Shown: positions 11,979 through 25,144 of the stretch, in pieces | How positions within the stretch are numbered: the stretch's first letter is position 1 | Layout of the letters: each line of letters opens with the position of its first letter | Source: Albifimbria verrucaria | Lineage: Eukaryota > Ascomycota > Sordariomycetes > Hypocreales > Stachybotryaceae | DNA length: 64,000 nucleotides | Direction of reading: 5' to 3' | Assembly: GCA_020081605.1 (NCBI GenBank) | Contig: JAHREC010000011.1 | Coordinates: 5,146,001 to 5,210,000, forward strand | Made by a program: the position numbers and the translations under genes | The notes under the pieces: model-generated | The model's input: the letters and a program-made list of their open reading frames with translations, nothing else | Told to the model about the DNA's origin: nothing | Databases searched by the model: none

Positions 11979-13762
11979 ATGCCACCAAATATTTTGGTAT
12001 TCCACGATACTCCCAGTATTGAGCCTGAGATATACGATGGTGGTGCTGGAACTTATTCGGATCTTATTGGTACGAAGTATGCGCATCTCCACGATGACCT
12101 CGTCCAATACCTACTCCTGGCCATGAATGCTGATCGTTGCATTGACTGAACAGGCCTGAGGAGAACCCGATTGTAGCAGGGGTCTGGGATATTCTTGACT
12201 TTACAGAGCCTACTCCTGCTAGTATAGCGGAGATAAGTGAGGTGAAGTATGTTGTGCAAGGTATGTGGATTTTTCATGAATGAATGCCTACAACATCCCC
12301 AGGCCAATGATGAAGAATCATATTAACCATTAGAAGGCGAGGCAGTGATCAAGAATGAGTGGACTGGAGAGACACACCAGTTAAAACCTGGGTCTTTACT
12401 GTGGATTCCTTCCGGAGCCAAATTATCCATCGTCTCGTCAAAGGATTGCCGAACTGTCTATGTGGAGGCTAGACACTTCCCTTCAATTGACGAAAAGTCC
12501 AGTGAATCGGCGAACATGCTACAAAGAAAGCTAGACGACTTTGTGGCGGATTTTGTGAATCAAAACCCAGGCTCAAAAAGGCCATTGATAGGGCTCGGGA
12601 AAGCATTCCCAGCGGTACGACACGAGGAGTTCTTGAATCGGAACCATTCCCTCTCGTCGTTGGCTCCGCTAAGGGAACTACCTTGACCACAGTCGATGGA
12701 AACACTTACGTGGACTTTGTGTCAGACTTTACTGCTGGCCTCTTTGGACACTCACATCCAGACTTGCAACGAGCTGTTACAGAAGCTGCAGAGAATGGTT
12801 TCAGCTTAGGTGCTGTAACAGAACTGGAGTCAGAACTGAGTGAATCGATTAAAGCAAGATTCCCAAGCATTGATCTGATACGTTATTGCAACTCAGGCAC
12901 GGAAGCAAACCTCTATGCTATCGGAACTGCCTTGGCTTATACAAACCGTACTAAGGTGCTTGTTTTCGACCACGCCTACCACGGCGGAACGCTCAGTTTT
13001 GGAACGGAGCCTAATGAGCTCAATGTTCCGTACGATTTCATCGTGGGAACATTCGATGATATCGAGAAGACCCGAGACGTTCTGACCTTGGACATTGGCG
13101 CCATTGTTGTGGAGCCATTGCAATCTGCCGGTGGCATGCGATCGGCAAGCAAAGAATTTCTCTCCTTTCTCCGTGAGCTTGCCAATGTCACTGGCGCAGT
13201 TCTCATATTTGATGAAGTAGTCACGTCGCGCTTTGACTTCCATGGCCTTCAAGGCACCTTACGTATTGTGCCTGATATGACAACACTCGGAAAATACCTA
13301 GGCGGCGGCCTGCCATTTGGGGCCTTTGGTGGTAAGAAGGTCATCATGGCACAGTTCGATCATACGTCTAGCTCTTCCAAGAAGCTCTCCCACTCTGGCA
13401 CTTTCAACAACAACGTCTTCACCATGACTGCTGCAGTGGCTGCTTCAAAACTTGTGACGAAAGGTGCCATCGACCGTATTAACCAGCTCGGTGATAGAGC
13501 TCGAGATGGGATTGCCAAGATTGTGAAAGAATCCGGCGAGACTGATAATATCATTACTTTGGGCGTTGGTAGCTGCGTGGGCATTCACTTTCGAGGCAAA
13601 AATGGTGACTTACTGCGCAACCTGTGCTTCTTTCACCTTCTCTCAAAAGGGCTGTGGATTGGCCGACGTGGCTTTTTGGCCTTGAACTTCGCACATAAGG
13701 ATGAGCATATTGAGAGTTTCTTGGAGGCATTTCGGGAGTTTTTTCTCTTCTATAAGGCCTGA
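11979..13762 (+). CDS. EutQ-like cupin fused to PLP class-III aminotransferase
   Basis: Exons 11979-12076, 12154-12260 and 12334-13762, with canonical GT-AG introns of 77 and 73 bases. Residues 1 to about 124 form a small cupin like ethanolamine-utilisation EutQ (SIEPEIYDGG, VAGVWDILDF, KPGSLLWIPSGA). There is no stop before MLQRKLDDFVADF, the usual N-terminus of fungal class-III aminotransferases. The enzyme part has the cofactor-phosphate site NSGTEANL, HAYHGGTLSF, the internal-aldimine region IFDEVVTSRF and HSGTFNNNVFT. The usual PLP lysine is expected in TTLGKYLGGGLPFGAFGG. One frame break in an A run near 12568 is cured by one A, giving SKKAIDRARESIPSG. The closest functional analogues are glutamate-1-semialdehyde aminomutase and omega-transaminases. 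Such a fusion is unusual. Confidence 0.85.
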
Positions 13763-16163
13763 TACAGTCGAATCTTCCCGTCCTGTCATAGTATCAATGA
13801 AAGTCAGCTCTTAGTCAATCTTTTCTCTATGCATATAATTATTAATGCCTTGCTTGAAACCGCAAATTATTACCTGCAATCATGTCCTCTCTCTGCATAA
13901 ACCATGTTGAACGACCAATGCTAACTTCCGGATGAGCCAAGACATACTTTGCACACTTCAATCTGGTCTTTGCGTGGTTCTATCTCATTGACACATCAAG
14001 GTACGGGATCTGCCCAAATTAAACTGGGGGAACTCGTAATATTAGCTAGCCAATCAATTAGCTGATAATAGAAGTCCCAGTATTGAGTAATGTTAGAAAG
14101 ATACATATAGGGTACCTAGTATCAATATCAAGTTTCTTTATGTACCGATATATCGACTAAGACGCTATGGAACTCGAACGGCCACACCAGTGGAAGCTGG
14201 CGAATCAGTTATGTTTGAATCATTTCATAACATTCCATTCTATTTCTCGAACAATTCACATCCCCAGGACGCAAGGCCACGATATTGTAGCTCCTATTTT
14301 GCAAAGTACGATCATGTCTGGGCTCATGGAGACTGCATGCATCTCGTATGACACGAGGACCAAGGCCCTAGTCTTCCATGATCCACCTATGGGAGTCCTA
14401 AACCTGTCAAGCATCACATCGGAAGCTTTGGAAACTATGATGTACTAGAGTGGCATTTCTTGACAGCATTGATTTGGGATAACGTCGTGCCAAAGACCGC
14501 CACGAGAGAGTATTACTCTTTCTCCAAATGAGATCTAGTCACGAGTCTACTGCAGTGGTTATTCAGCAAGTCAAGAATGTTATCAGAGGATATCTTAGTG
14601 GCAGATAACGTTATGTGCCCAAGTATGTATACAGTGTCAAAAGAATTCCAGTAAGCCACCAAGAATCACCAGGGCCAAATAAAAGGACGAATCTAAAGGA
14701 CTAGGTCACCTTGAGTTTCAAGAATCTTGACTTGGCATCTGAAAAATTATATGTATGATAAGTATTAAGCCCATCAGTACAGTGAACAACCCCAAAGGTT
14801 TTGGGTTGCTACCATTTTACACATATTAAACATGTTAAAAAATCTAAGCTATAAACCGAAATTCAAATCACTATCTACTTATATTCAATCGTATGCTGAG
14901 CATGATGGCGTAATTGAAAGTTTGAAGCACCGCGTGGATTATCTTGGCATTGTTCCATGTAGCTTCAAAGGCAACTGAACAAGAGGAGAAACACACATAA
15001 TGACGTTAGTGGACGGCAAGCAGTGTAAATTCATTTTTAGAAAGAATCGGCATACAATATAATGGTTCGTTTCATCTAAGTTACCTTTGACAAGAAATTC
15101 TCAAAATAAAAAAATCCCCATGTCATGACGACAGACAATTATTTAGACCATGCAATCGCCCAAGGATATAATTCAGGGTAGGTCACAAATGATGGGTGAA
15201 TTGCAGGAAAATGAAATTTGGTGCTGTATGATCCGTAGATGATGCAGCTGGCAGCGCAACTATTTAAAAATTCACAGAGTAACAAAGATCTTAGATCCAG
15301 TCACGACCAGTGACTAGTAAAATGAAACTCCTGCCAGACACACAAGAAGATACAATCTGACACTACCGGAGACAGTTGGCTTAGATGCGCTAGATTACGG
15401 GTTTGTCCGATACATACATTTCAGACAGAGTTACGTCCAAGCACTATAAGCATATTCTTAGCATCCTTTCACCATAGCACTACTCTTACAGGATCAAGTT
15501 AACAGCAAACTTTTATACCATGGACAGCCACTTTACGCTGGATTGTGAGGAATCTTTTATCTCGCAGTGCTATTCAATAACCCTAGGAGTATGTTGAGAG
15601 CTCTCTTTTTTTGTTTTCTTTCTTTTTTCCCTCAATGCACAGCGGCTTGGAAGCTCAAAGGTTGCCATCCTACCTGCATTATCTGCGTAGATTGAGATAA
15701 CGAGGCTCACGGACTATGTATTTCGTAAATGAACAAAAAGGGTCACGGGATACTGTGGGAACATGCCAATAGCTAGGGCAGTTCCTAGAAGGAAGGTGGA
15801 TTGAACGGCTAATGTTACCGAGAATGCATCAATTTGTGAGTAGTTTAAGAATCAACCTCATGCGGTTACATCTTTACGAGGCTGGTGGAAACAATGCTTG
15901 GACCTGTAAAGAGAAGTCACCGGCGGCTTTTTAATAAGTTTTTTATTTATTTTAGTAATGACCCCTCACTTTGGAGGCCCTAAGTGCACTAGGGGCCTTA
16001 GCCATTGAGAAAAACGGCTTAGTCTGATGGAGAATAGGAGACAGTGGAAGCAATATATCAGCTTCAAGACTCCAGAGCCGTGGGCTCTGATTCCACTTGC
16101 TATCAATATACACCCGATCCTTACTAGGTAAAATATCACAAAAGCATACTTGCAATCGCTACT
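13763..16163. other. Intergenic, 2.4 kb, no supported gene
   Basis: A 93-codon frame at 14167-14448 has no recognisable domain or signal peptide. A polypyrimidine tract (T-rich) lies at 15601-15631. The rest is moderately AT-rich without repeats or RNA genes that I can see. Confidence 0.5.
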
Positions 16164-17666
16164 ATGACGAGCTGGTTGAACAGAGAACAATTTCTTACTC
16201 AGTTGCAGAATGATCAGGCTAGACACGTGCAGTCTGCATCATGTCCATCTGACTTCTGTGAAGGCCGGAGCTACTGGATTGAAGAGTATGCCATTGATTT
16301 TGAGGAGCAATGTCGCAATACCCCGCTGGCGGAAGATGTTGATGTGGTCATAATCGGCACAGGCATAACGGGTGCCGCTTGCCTGTATACTCTAACTGCG
16401 AGAAATCCCCAACTCAAAGTTGCCGTGGTTGAAGCCCGAGGAATCTGTACAGGAGCCACTGGAAGAAATGGAGGACATATCTGTAGAGCCGAAGGAACAG
16501 ATTTGCGTGCTTTGGTGGAGGAGCTGGGCCAAGAAGAAGCACTTCGCCTGTCATTGCTTGGCATTCGGAACCGTGACTTGATGCTGGAAGCAGTCGACAG
16601 TCTTGGAATAGCTGATGAGATTGATCTAGAGCTGACCGGTACACGCGTGGTTTTCGCAACGGACGAAGAGCGTCAGACTTATTTAGCCGAGCTGGACTAT
16701 GCGAAGGAGCTAGGTGTTTCGTTTGAAGGCCACCTCATTGAGTCCGAAGAGCTTTGCAAGGTGCGTGCCAATTGTTGACCATCTTTCCATTTTTCGCTAA
16801 TGGGCCTTCCGGTTGTAGGCTTGCAACATTTGTCCCACCAAAGCGAAGTACGGAGCCGCCAATATCGCCAAGTCAGGAACGATATACCCTCGCAAGTTTG
16901 TGGCGGCTTTGTTGCGTCATGCTAGAAAGAGCATGCCAAATCTCACAATTCATCCTTACAACCCAGTACGATCAGTTAAGAAATCAGAAAATACACCAGG
17001 AAGATTGCCGACTTACGTTGTCGAGACGGAAAAAGGTGCCATCCGCTCCCGCACCGTGGTCCATGCCACAAACGCCTACGCTAGCTATTTGATTCCATCG
17101 CTTCAAGGTGTGGACGGTGTACTGGGCTGTAAGGCGGAATGCATAGCCATCAGACCTAACGTTAAGTCTTCAGCCTCGAACACTACAGCACCAGGTCTTC
17201 GTGGCGGACTCGGGTTTGATGAGTTTTGGCATTGGCTGATCCAGAGACCGAGCAATGGCCCTTTTATTTATGGCTGGTCCGGCGTGGAAATGGTTGGAGA
17301 CTATGATGATAGTAACACGTTGCCAAAAGATGCTGATGGGCGTCCAGCTGGTTGTGAGGTCATGAAAGACTTCCTTGAAAGTGCATTCCCTCAATGCTTC
17401 CGCGCCATCAACTGGGAACAGGATGTTCAATACCGGTGGACTGGCATTCAAGGCTTCACCAAAAACGGGACAAGTCTGGTCGGGCGTCATTCTAAGGACA
17501 GTCCCGGGAGTTCATCTCTGTAGGTCATAATGGCGAGGGAATGGGGAGGTGCTTTGCCAGTGCCACAATCATGGTTGATAGGTTACTGCATTACCTTGAA
17601 GGGAAAGAAGATGATACTTGGATCCCTGAGGATTGGTTCCCAAGATCTTTCTTATACAAAATTTAA
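16164..17666 (+). CDS. FAD-dependent amine/amino-acid oxidase (DAO family) 1
   Basis: Flavoprotein of the D-amino-acid-oxidase fold that oxidises C-N bonds. Exon 1 is 16164-16760, intron 16761-16818. The dinucleotide-binding motif is VVIIGTGITGAACL (about residue 54). It is followed by the GATGRNGGH motif shared with gamma-glutamylputrescine-oxidase-type enzymes. Further on are VVHATNAYAS, YRWTGIQGFTKNG and, after the break, a VGHNGEGMGR segment that closes the FAD site. A one-base loss in the G run at 17506-17508 shifts the frame; restoring it runs to a TAA at 17664-17666. The paralogue at 23603-25144 shares the same architecture. The amine substrate is unknown. Confidence 0.88.
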
Positions 17667-18266
17667 CGCATCACTCTATCAGTTAGGAGTTATCATTGTC
17701 AACAAGCCTCGAAAAACATTATTCGTTTAGCGCTATCCGTGCCCCTTGTTTTCCTAACAGTTCATACATCGTCTCCTCAAATACAGGAGGCTCGAACAAG
17801 ATATGAGCCATCGCAAAACCTTAGTCATTATATCCATATCTCGTTTAGGCTGGTAAGCTGCAGACCAAGTAGAAGCCCTATAATGCGTCAGTATATAGAA
17901 CAACTTCTTGAACCCCGACGAGCCAGATTGCTGAGATGTAATGTTATGCAGCGATATTAAATACGGTACTTCTATCAACTGCCATTTTACTAAGCCTTCG
18001 ATGTATCGAGCTTTTAACCAGTTACAATTGGTCAATTCCTCAGATGGTTACATTTCCTGCAGCTTACCAACCTCAAGGAGATCGGCTCATTCCTTTACCA
18101 GTGAACATTTTTAGGGACTCACTGATTTTGTTGGTCAGATCCATGCTTGGTACTCAAGGAGATGTGATTGATAAGTTTCCTTCAATGGCGACTGCCATGG
18201 TCTTCTAGGAAGAAACCTGACTACAACCGAACTCCAATTAAGTAACACTGCGAAATTGAAACCAGC
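17667..18266. other. Intergenic between convergent genes
   Basis: About 600 bases between the 3' ends of DAO 1 and the amidase, which run toward each other. No gene supported. Confidence 0.5.
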
Positions 18267-20049
18267 TCACAACAGATCATCATCTCTCCGTCCTAGAGCT
18301 TCATTTAGAACTCTCATACTCGCTAGAACAACCTCTTCTCCGAACCTAGGCCCTAGGACTTGTAAGCATATGGCGCCATTTTCATATGTATTCGGACAAT
18401 CTGTCAAGTGGGTGTTAGTACAATTTCAAGGAGCATTGAGCTTGGGGAAGAACAGGCAGTTCTTTTGCGTACATTTCTCCCAATTCTCTCGATCCTGTTC
18501 GGATAATGGAATGAATTCATCTCTTGAAATAGGTTTTGGGTCAAGTCCAGCATCGACATTACCAACAGGGATGGTGGCACATGGCCAGTCAAGTATGTTC
18601 GAGATAGCTTCATAGAGAAAGTACTCCATTGTGCTATGAGGAGGTGCTACGTGCGCTCCAGAAGGTAGAACCAGAACGTCGACGGGACGACCTGAGGCTG
18701 TCAGCGCCTTAGTATCCTGTAATCTTCGTAGAAACTCTTGACGGGTTTGGAGTAAGGTTTTTGATTCTGACTCCAGCTCACTCGCACTCAACGCCATGGA
18801 GCTTGGTGGGACCACAACCTCTTTTATGACCGGCTCTGGACAAATGGCCAGCATCTTTCTGAACATTTCCCTCCGTCAGCACAAAATATGCGCACGGCCA
18901 AGTCCCAAAGACCGTCGTCAGGCTTTAAGAATTCAACATCAACTACTTCGTGCCCAGCTGCCCTCAGAGCAACTTTTGCTTCCTTAAGTCCCCGTTCAAT
19001 TGGTGGGTGTGGACGAACGACTCCATCATGAGCAACAAAGCCAAAACAGAGGTGACCTTCAGCCGCCTGATTTATTGTGTGGTTGTAAACCTCGTCTTTC
19101 CATGGCAATGGAAGGCACGTAGCATCCCACTTCCAAGGCTCAAAAGAGAGGACAGTTCGCGCGTAGAGCTCGAGGCCATCTATAGAGCTACTAATGGGTC
19201 CAGCAACGCCGTTGATGAGACCGATAGATGATTGTCCAGCTGAATGGCATGGAAAGCGACCATATGTTGGACATAGGCCGAAGACGCCATTAAAATTAGC
19301 TGGGGTTCGTATCGACCCTGCAATGTCCGTCCCAATTCCCAGTGGACTGCCTCGCAAGGCAACGAGAGAGCCTTCACCACCACTTGAGCCTCCAGCAGAA
19401 AGATTTCGATTATCCGGCGTGCTGGTTCTACCATAGAGAAAGTTGTTACACTCGCCAGACATGAGTGATTGTGGAACGTTTGTCTTACAATAGAAAACGG
19501 CACCAGCTTTCTCTAGGTGTACAAGGAGCTCGTCTGATGACCTTTGTACATTGTGGGCTAGTGCTACAAAACCCAAAGTCGTGGCGTGCGCTTCAAGATT
19601 CATGGCATCCTTCAGACTGATGGGTAGCCCATGAAGTGGCCCAACGGTTCGACCTGTTCGCCAGAAACGTTTGTCAAGTTCGCGCGCCCTTGTAAGACCC
19701 TTATTGAAGAATACATCGGTCAGGGGTTGGTGAGATGGTGAGCAATTGTTGCACAAGTCGTATAAGCAATGAGTACGTCTTCAGCGGACCAGATCCCTTT
19801 GGCAATCATTCGCAGAATATGGGATGGCGCTGAGCTGGTGATGTCAATTTGTTTTGCGTCCAGGTGACCGCTGTTAACCGGCCAGTCCCTGACGTTGGTG
19901 GTTTTCTCTGGTGGGAGGAGTGGGATTGATGTGCCCATCGTCATCTCCGCCCATTCGCGGATTTTTGTCTCTCGATCACGCTGGCAGCGCTCTGCCACCT
20001 CTTTCCAGCGCGGCGAGCTATCCAAGGATACATTTGTTGGAGAGGACAT
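18267..20049 (-). CDS. Amidase (amidase-signature family, acetamidase-like)
   Basis: Hydrolyses an amide to acid plus ammonia or amine. The amidase-signature elements are GPLHGLPISLKDAMN with the catalytic Lys, LSAGGSSGGEGSLVA with the cis-Ser, and GTDIAGSIRTPA with the nucleophile Ser: the Ser-cisSer-Lys triad is complete. The last exon starts at 18400 after an intron at 18401-18472. It gives a GAICLQVLGPRFGEE segment typical of the family C-terminus, and ends in TGA at 18267. Two frame breaks, at the runs 19723-19726 and 18869-18871, are cured by one base each. The start is taken at 20049 (MSSPTNV); an in-frame ATG at 20190 is possible. It is convergent with DAO 1. Confidence 0.88.
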
Positions 20050-21264
20050 TTGAGTTAGCTCATTTGTTGTTGACGGACTGTGGGATGCTGACGCTTTGAC
20101 GAAGGTCCACGCACAGCTCGATCCTGGAAAATCGTGGAGCAACTCCAGTGGTTTTGATATGATCCAGCGACAGAACAAACGGGAAGCCATAGGCCATATG
20201 CATCAAGTCATTTTTCAGCTGTCAGTCTGCGGAACGGGGTGCGATCAATACGGTTAGCCATTCTTTTCCCCCGGTTCACCTGACGAACCTGTCTCTGCTC
20301 ACGTGTACCGATGATCCGATAATCCATTTACATGCGGAGAAGACGGCCACGGCGCATGGCAGCTCTCAAACTCACTACTAGGCTCGATGCCAAGACAAAG
20401 ACGAGTCAGGCATGGTTGAGCAGCAGGGGCTACTAGTGTTATCAAAACGCCGTCGGCCATTTGCTGATTGGAGAGTGCGTATAGCATTGAAAAGTGCCGA
20501 CTCCGCGATTACCATGACACTACAGAGTAACCTCATTAGCAAGCTTTTCGAAGCCGCCGTCCAAGGCCACTTGGCTTACACAGGGCCGAGTAGGAATGAC
20601 TTTCGTGATGAAATCATAGGCTCGCTGAGATTGACAGTGGCAATGAAGTTTATTTGTCTGCCGTTGATTGATTGAGTGGTAGTCAAGCTGAAACGACCTA
20701 TAGAGGCACTCCGTTGAATATTTTCGAGCAGAAACGATGGCTGGGTATTCCAGCTACCTAACCTCGAAGCAACCCTCGAGGGTACCAGGGGAGAGGACCA
20801 GCCCGAAATCGTAAGCCCGATAACGAAAACGCGAACAAGAAACGAATTGGAAAGAGGCATAGCCTGACAGGCTTAAACTTCCTAGCCGTTATCACGGACA
20901 GGCATCCAGACTGAGACAAGCGGTTACCCCGGCTGTAACATTTTGTGGAGGGCCTGGAAACAGTGCGGGTGTGATGCATCACCCCAACGAGGCAGGAGAT
21001 CATCAAAACTTGGATAACGCCAGATATCCTTGGGACGGCTTGGCTGGGGCTTCCAACCTGAGAGCCTACACAACAACCTCCTCCAAGATCCTTCACATGT
21101 TCACCATTCATTCTCCAGCAACTATCTACAATCTATTTTGTCCCCAATGTACTAGGGGATAGTATATCTTTGCGAACACTCAGTATATATATACACTAAC
21201 TTCTTGTTGACAAACTTGCCTTCGGCGCCCCTGTTCTCTGTGCAATAGCTTCCCACAAAGCACC
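20050..21264. other. Divergent intergenic region between amidase and permease
   Basis: Likely shared 5' regulatory region of about 1.2 kb. Includes a CCGACT hexamer at 20497-20502 like those at 9735-9864. The open frame at 20412-20675 has no motifs. No other gene supported. Confidence 0.45.
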
Positions 21265-23235
21265 ATGGCAGAGAATTTGCGCAATTCAGCCTCATCTGAC
21301 GGAATGAGGATTGATATAGCTCATGATAGCCCGAGAGGAGAACAAGCCAGTGTGAATGACACAACTATTGACTGCGATGATGCTACCGAAAGGGGCACAA
21401 TCCAGGCCTTCGGATACATACCTGCATACCGCCGGGTCTTGGGCGCTTGGGTTGGGGTTTGCATCGTTATGGCCTTATCATCGTAAGATTTACAATTATA
21501 TGCTCACCAAATTCCATGAGGAGGTTACTGATGCCCTAGCAGTCCTCTGGGAGCCATCATGATTTCTGGCTCTTACCAAATCGAGTTTGCCGGGTACTGG
21601 GGCTTTCATGGTAAAGCCACGCATAGACTTCATCTATTTGATCACTACTAACTTCTATTATTAGGGGCTGGATCATTCCCAACGTCATGTTACTACCCCA
21701 GGTCATCGCTGTTGCCGAACTCTGCTCTTCCATGCCTGTTAACGGAGGCTTCTATTGGTGGGCGGCTGCCTTAGCTCCTGACAGAGCATCTCGACCTGTT
21801 GGATTTATAACAGGCTGGTTTAATGTCCTCGCATTGGCAACAGGGCTGGCGGCTTTCGCATACGCAATCGCAGCAGGCTTCGCCCAGGCTCTCTCTTTCG
21901 TGGTTGATGGCTTCATGCCCACATTGCCTCAGCTCATGGGTATTTCCATGGCCGTCATTACACTTTGGGCTGGTTTAATGGTTTTTAAACTAGAAAGAGT
22001 CAGCCTGATACTGATAATAACAGGTAAGTCCTAGAGTTTCACATGGTAAATCTATGATTGATTGCGGACAATACTAATACACTACTGGTAATTGAAGCAA
22101 CGGTATTATTTTGCTCCTCTATCGGCTTCATAGTTGCACTTCCCATCGTCCATTCTCAGCAGAACCTCCAATTTGCATCTGCAAAGGATGTTTTTCCAAC
22201 TTCTCCAATGCGTCTGAATGGCCCGAAGTTGGGATTGCTGTGCCGTTCAGCTTCTATGGTGCTCTTTTCGTCAACTCTATCTGGACAGCCCCAGCTTACG
22301 TTGCAGAAGAGACCCAAGATGCCAGGAAAGAATCTCCCAAGGCTATAATTCAGTCCTTTTGTTGTACTGCAATCTTAGGGGTGGGAATATGTCTCACTTT
22401 TGCGTTCTGCATATCAGATATGGAAAGACTTCAACAAGATAAAACGTGAGTCTTTCAATTTTCATATGTCAGCGCTTACTTGCATCTCCTTGGTGCATAT
22501 CGTCACGAAATACAGACTGAGATAATACTAATTGGAAATCCTTAGAGGCTACCCGCTGTTTGTTGTTATCAATGAACACTTCGGTCCCAATGCCACCGGG
22601 CCATTCTTACTCGTTGGAAGCATCTTCTCCGCAATTGGAGGAAGTGGTATGCTTCTCACATATGCAACCCAGGTAGCTGCATTTGCCAGAGACGGTGGCC
22701 TCCCTTACAGTTCTTATCTGAGTCAGGTACACAAGCGTACCAACATGCCGTTGACTGCTGCTGCACTCTTGGTGGTCCTGACTTATTTGTTCCTTCTATT
22801 AGCCCTATCACAGCACGCAAGCGACATTGTGTACTCTATGGCCACGCTAGCAAGTCTGATCATCTGGACAGTACCAGTTTGCCTTCGCCTCTTTGCTGGA
22901 GAAAGATGGATTCCAGGGGCGTTTTACACAGGTCGTTTCAGCTGGTCCATCCATTGTTTGTCGGTTGTTTGCTCAGTCTACTTGCTCATTACACGCTCGA
23001 TCCCCCAACCAAAGACACCCCACCACTGAATGTGGTTGTTGTTATTATTGTCCTTGTTCTCTCTATTTCTGCATATTACCTTTGCAGCAAAAATTTCCGT
23101 GGTCTGGACCTGGCGGCATTGCATGCTTGGAGGTATCACAACTGTCAAAGCATAGAAGGGGTTGTTGATTTTGCCGAGGTCGTACGTCAGTCTACTGTGG
23201 ATCAAGACACCAACAAACGAAGTGAAAGCCGTTGA
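21265..23235 (+). CDS. APC-family amino-acid/GABA-type permease
   Basis: Membrane transporter of the AA_permease_2 group. The order of segments follows fungal GABA/choline-type permeases: FGYIPAYRRVLGAW, PLGAIMISGSYQIEFAG, ELCSSMPVNGGFYWWAA, SIWTAPAYVAEETQDA and QVAAFARDGGLPYS. Introns: 21483-21542, about 21610-21663, 22024-22097 and 22446-22545. Frame breaks at the runs 21664-21667 (G), 22191-22195 (T) and 23002-23006 (C) are each cured by one base. After the last, the frame continues through a final membrane helix to the stop at 23233-23235. About 11-12 helices are expected. It is divergent from the amidase and next to two FAD oxidases, which suggests uptake of an amine or amino-acid substrate for the cluster. 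Confidence 0.87.
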
Positions 23236-23602
23236 TTATTGGTATATGTACCTTTTGAAGTCGGCTGCATCCATCCCAGTGTGTTCTTCTTCGATGAAAC
23301 GTGGAGAGAATGTTATGGGCCTGCTTTGGTTCGCTTTGATTTGTTGCATATCAAGATGCTGATAGCAGTAACTGTTGTGTATGCCAAGATCCTTAGGTGA
23401 TTTGTGAGAGTTTCTACAGTGATGAGCATAAGTCCTGTGCTGCGAAATGTTGTACCTCACTATTAGACCAAAGAAATCAATGCAATAACCAATGCCATAG
23501 TGAATCACCATAGCGGCTTTCAATTATGAGTTTCCAGTTAATGGAAGAAGATACCAACATATCTTCCCAAACATTTGGCTGAAATTAAGCGAGATATCGC
23601 AT
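23236..23602. other. Intergenic between convergent genes
   Basis: About 370 bases between the permease 3' end and the DAO 2 3' end. No gene supported. Confidence 0.5.
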
Positions 23603-25144
23603 TCATTGCAAAGAGGCAATTGCTTCTGCCATCATCCTAATTCTATCACTTGACAGGCGCTCATGAGTTGGCAAAAAGCCTCGGGAAACCAATCATCGAC
23701 ACCATGATCAAGAACCATATTTGCCAGGGCCTCACCTGCAAGCCAGCAGTAAGGCATACCATATCCGTTAAATCCTGCCGTTATCCATTCTCCATTGCCT
23801 GCGCGGCCTGTCGCCACGGAAGGAGTTGCCCAACATATGGCGCGCCGTCCAAGGTAAAGCCCATGATGCCGCTCCACGCGCTTATGAGCGGGTCGGTTTT
23901 GACATTTTTGTAGTCAAAGAACTTAGGCAGAACTTTCTGCAATTCATCAACCCTGAACTTACTGACTGTGGTATCATCAGCTGTCAAACTGTCGCTCAGG
24001 GTGGCTTTCTCCCCACCGATGAAGTAATAGCCAGATTTAGCATTTTGCGTCAGATACCACAATCCATCCGCCAAAGTCTCGGTTTCCTCATCATATACTG
24101 GGACATAGTGAAATCCATACGAATTCTTAGCACCGTCGTTTGGGACATTTGGCCCTAAGTCTTGAACTGTCATAGTTCCACGAACTGGAAACAGTAACCC
24201 CGAATTTTCGGCAGTAAGTGACTCGCATAACCATTGCTGCAATGGATGATCTGCCGCGCGACAGTTTTTCCCCGTGGTGTAACCGCAGTATAGCTATCTT
24301 CGCCGTAAATAATGTCAGTGACTGGGGTGTTGGTTTCTATGCTGAGCCGATCCGGATATCGTTCCAGCAACGTCTCGAATAGCTTCGTGATGAATCGATA
24401 TGGCCACATCACTCCAGCTGGAAGAGTAACGCCTCCAGTTGACCCATGGACGCCGTAATCCTTGATCCTCTTGTTAGCAAACTGGTGGGCCGTCTTTAGC
24501 GGAGCAGCCAAAAGCTCACCTTCAAAGCAGCCTTGCTATCAATGATTGTATATATATCTCGGAGGCTGGGGTGATCCGTTTCCATCTGGGTGATACTATC
24601 TGCCATGGACGCAAGAGTGGCATCATCAAGAAATGTACGTACTTTGGTCACGTCTCGGTATTCACTCTCGTCGGGAGCATACTCCTCTACCAACCTCTTC
24701 ATTCGGTCACATGTCTGGAAGGTAAAATTCGCAATCTTCCCTGCCATCTCGCTTCCAAACCTTTCCTTGTAATCTTTGTATGTTTCCCCGGCATTTGTAG
24801 CCAACTGGCCACCATTCCTCCCTGTGGCTCCGGAGCACAGGGTGCGTGCTTCAAAGATAACGATTTTCAATGCTGAGCTTTTCTCTAACAACGTTTTGGC
24901 AACGCTAGCACCACTAATACCAGAACCAATGATGATAATATCCGCCGTTTCCGGAAGGATTGAGGACTTGGTATCAGCTAGAGGATGAGGTACATGCTGC
25001 CAGTAAGATTGCGTCGGGTTCGAACGAGGAAGGCCAGGATCGCTGGTGATGAAATCTTCAATCACTGGTACTATGCCACCTTTGTGTCAGCCCTATTAGA
25101 CAATTATGTAGAGGGTTTGTACCGATGCTTCTGGTAGTATCCAT
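23603..25144 (-). CDS. FAD-dependent amine/amino-acid oxidase (DAO family) 2
   Basis: Paralogue of the 16.2 kb gene. It has the FAD-binding motif IIIIGSGISGASVA, then GATGRNGGQL, HCSNGYASHLLP, SAWSGIMGFTLDGAP and GFNGYGMPYCWLAGEA. I place the start at 25144 (MDTTRSI), joined by an intron ending near 25065 to the exon with IEDFITSDPG; an ATG-less start near 25065 is the alternative. A second intron lies near 24477-24515. Frame breaks in a G run near 24200, a C run near 23835 and a T run near 23665 are each cured by one base. After the last, the frame ends PTHERLSSDRIR... with TGA at 23603-23605. It is divergent from the dehydrogenase gene. Confidence 0.86.

Noticed and set aside
14167..14448. 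93-codon open frame between the aminotransferase and DAO 1
   Set aside because: No domain, signal peptide or intron evidence; consistent with chance in non-coding DNA.
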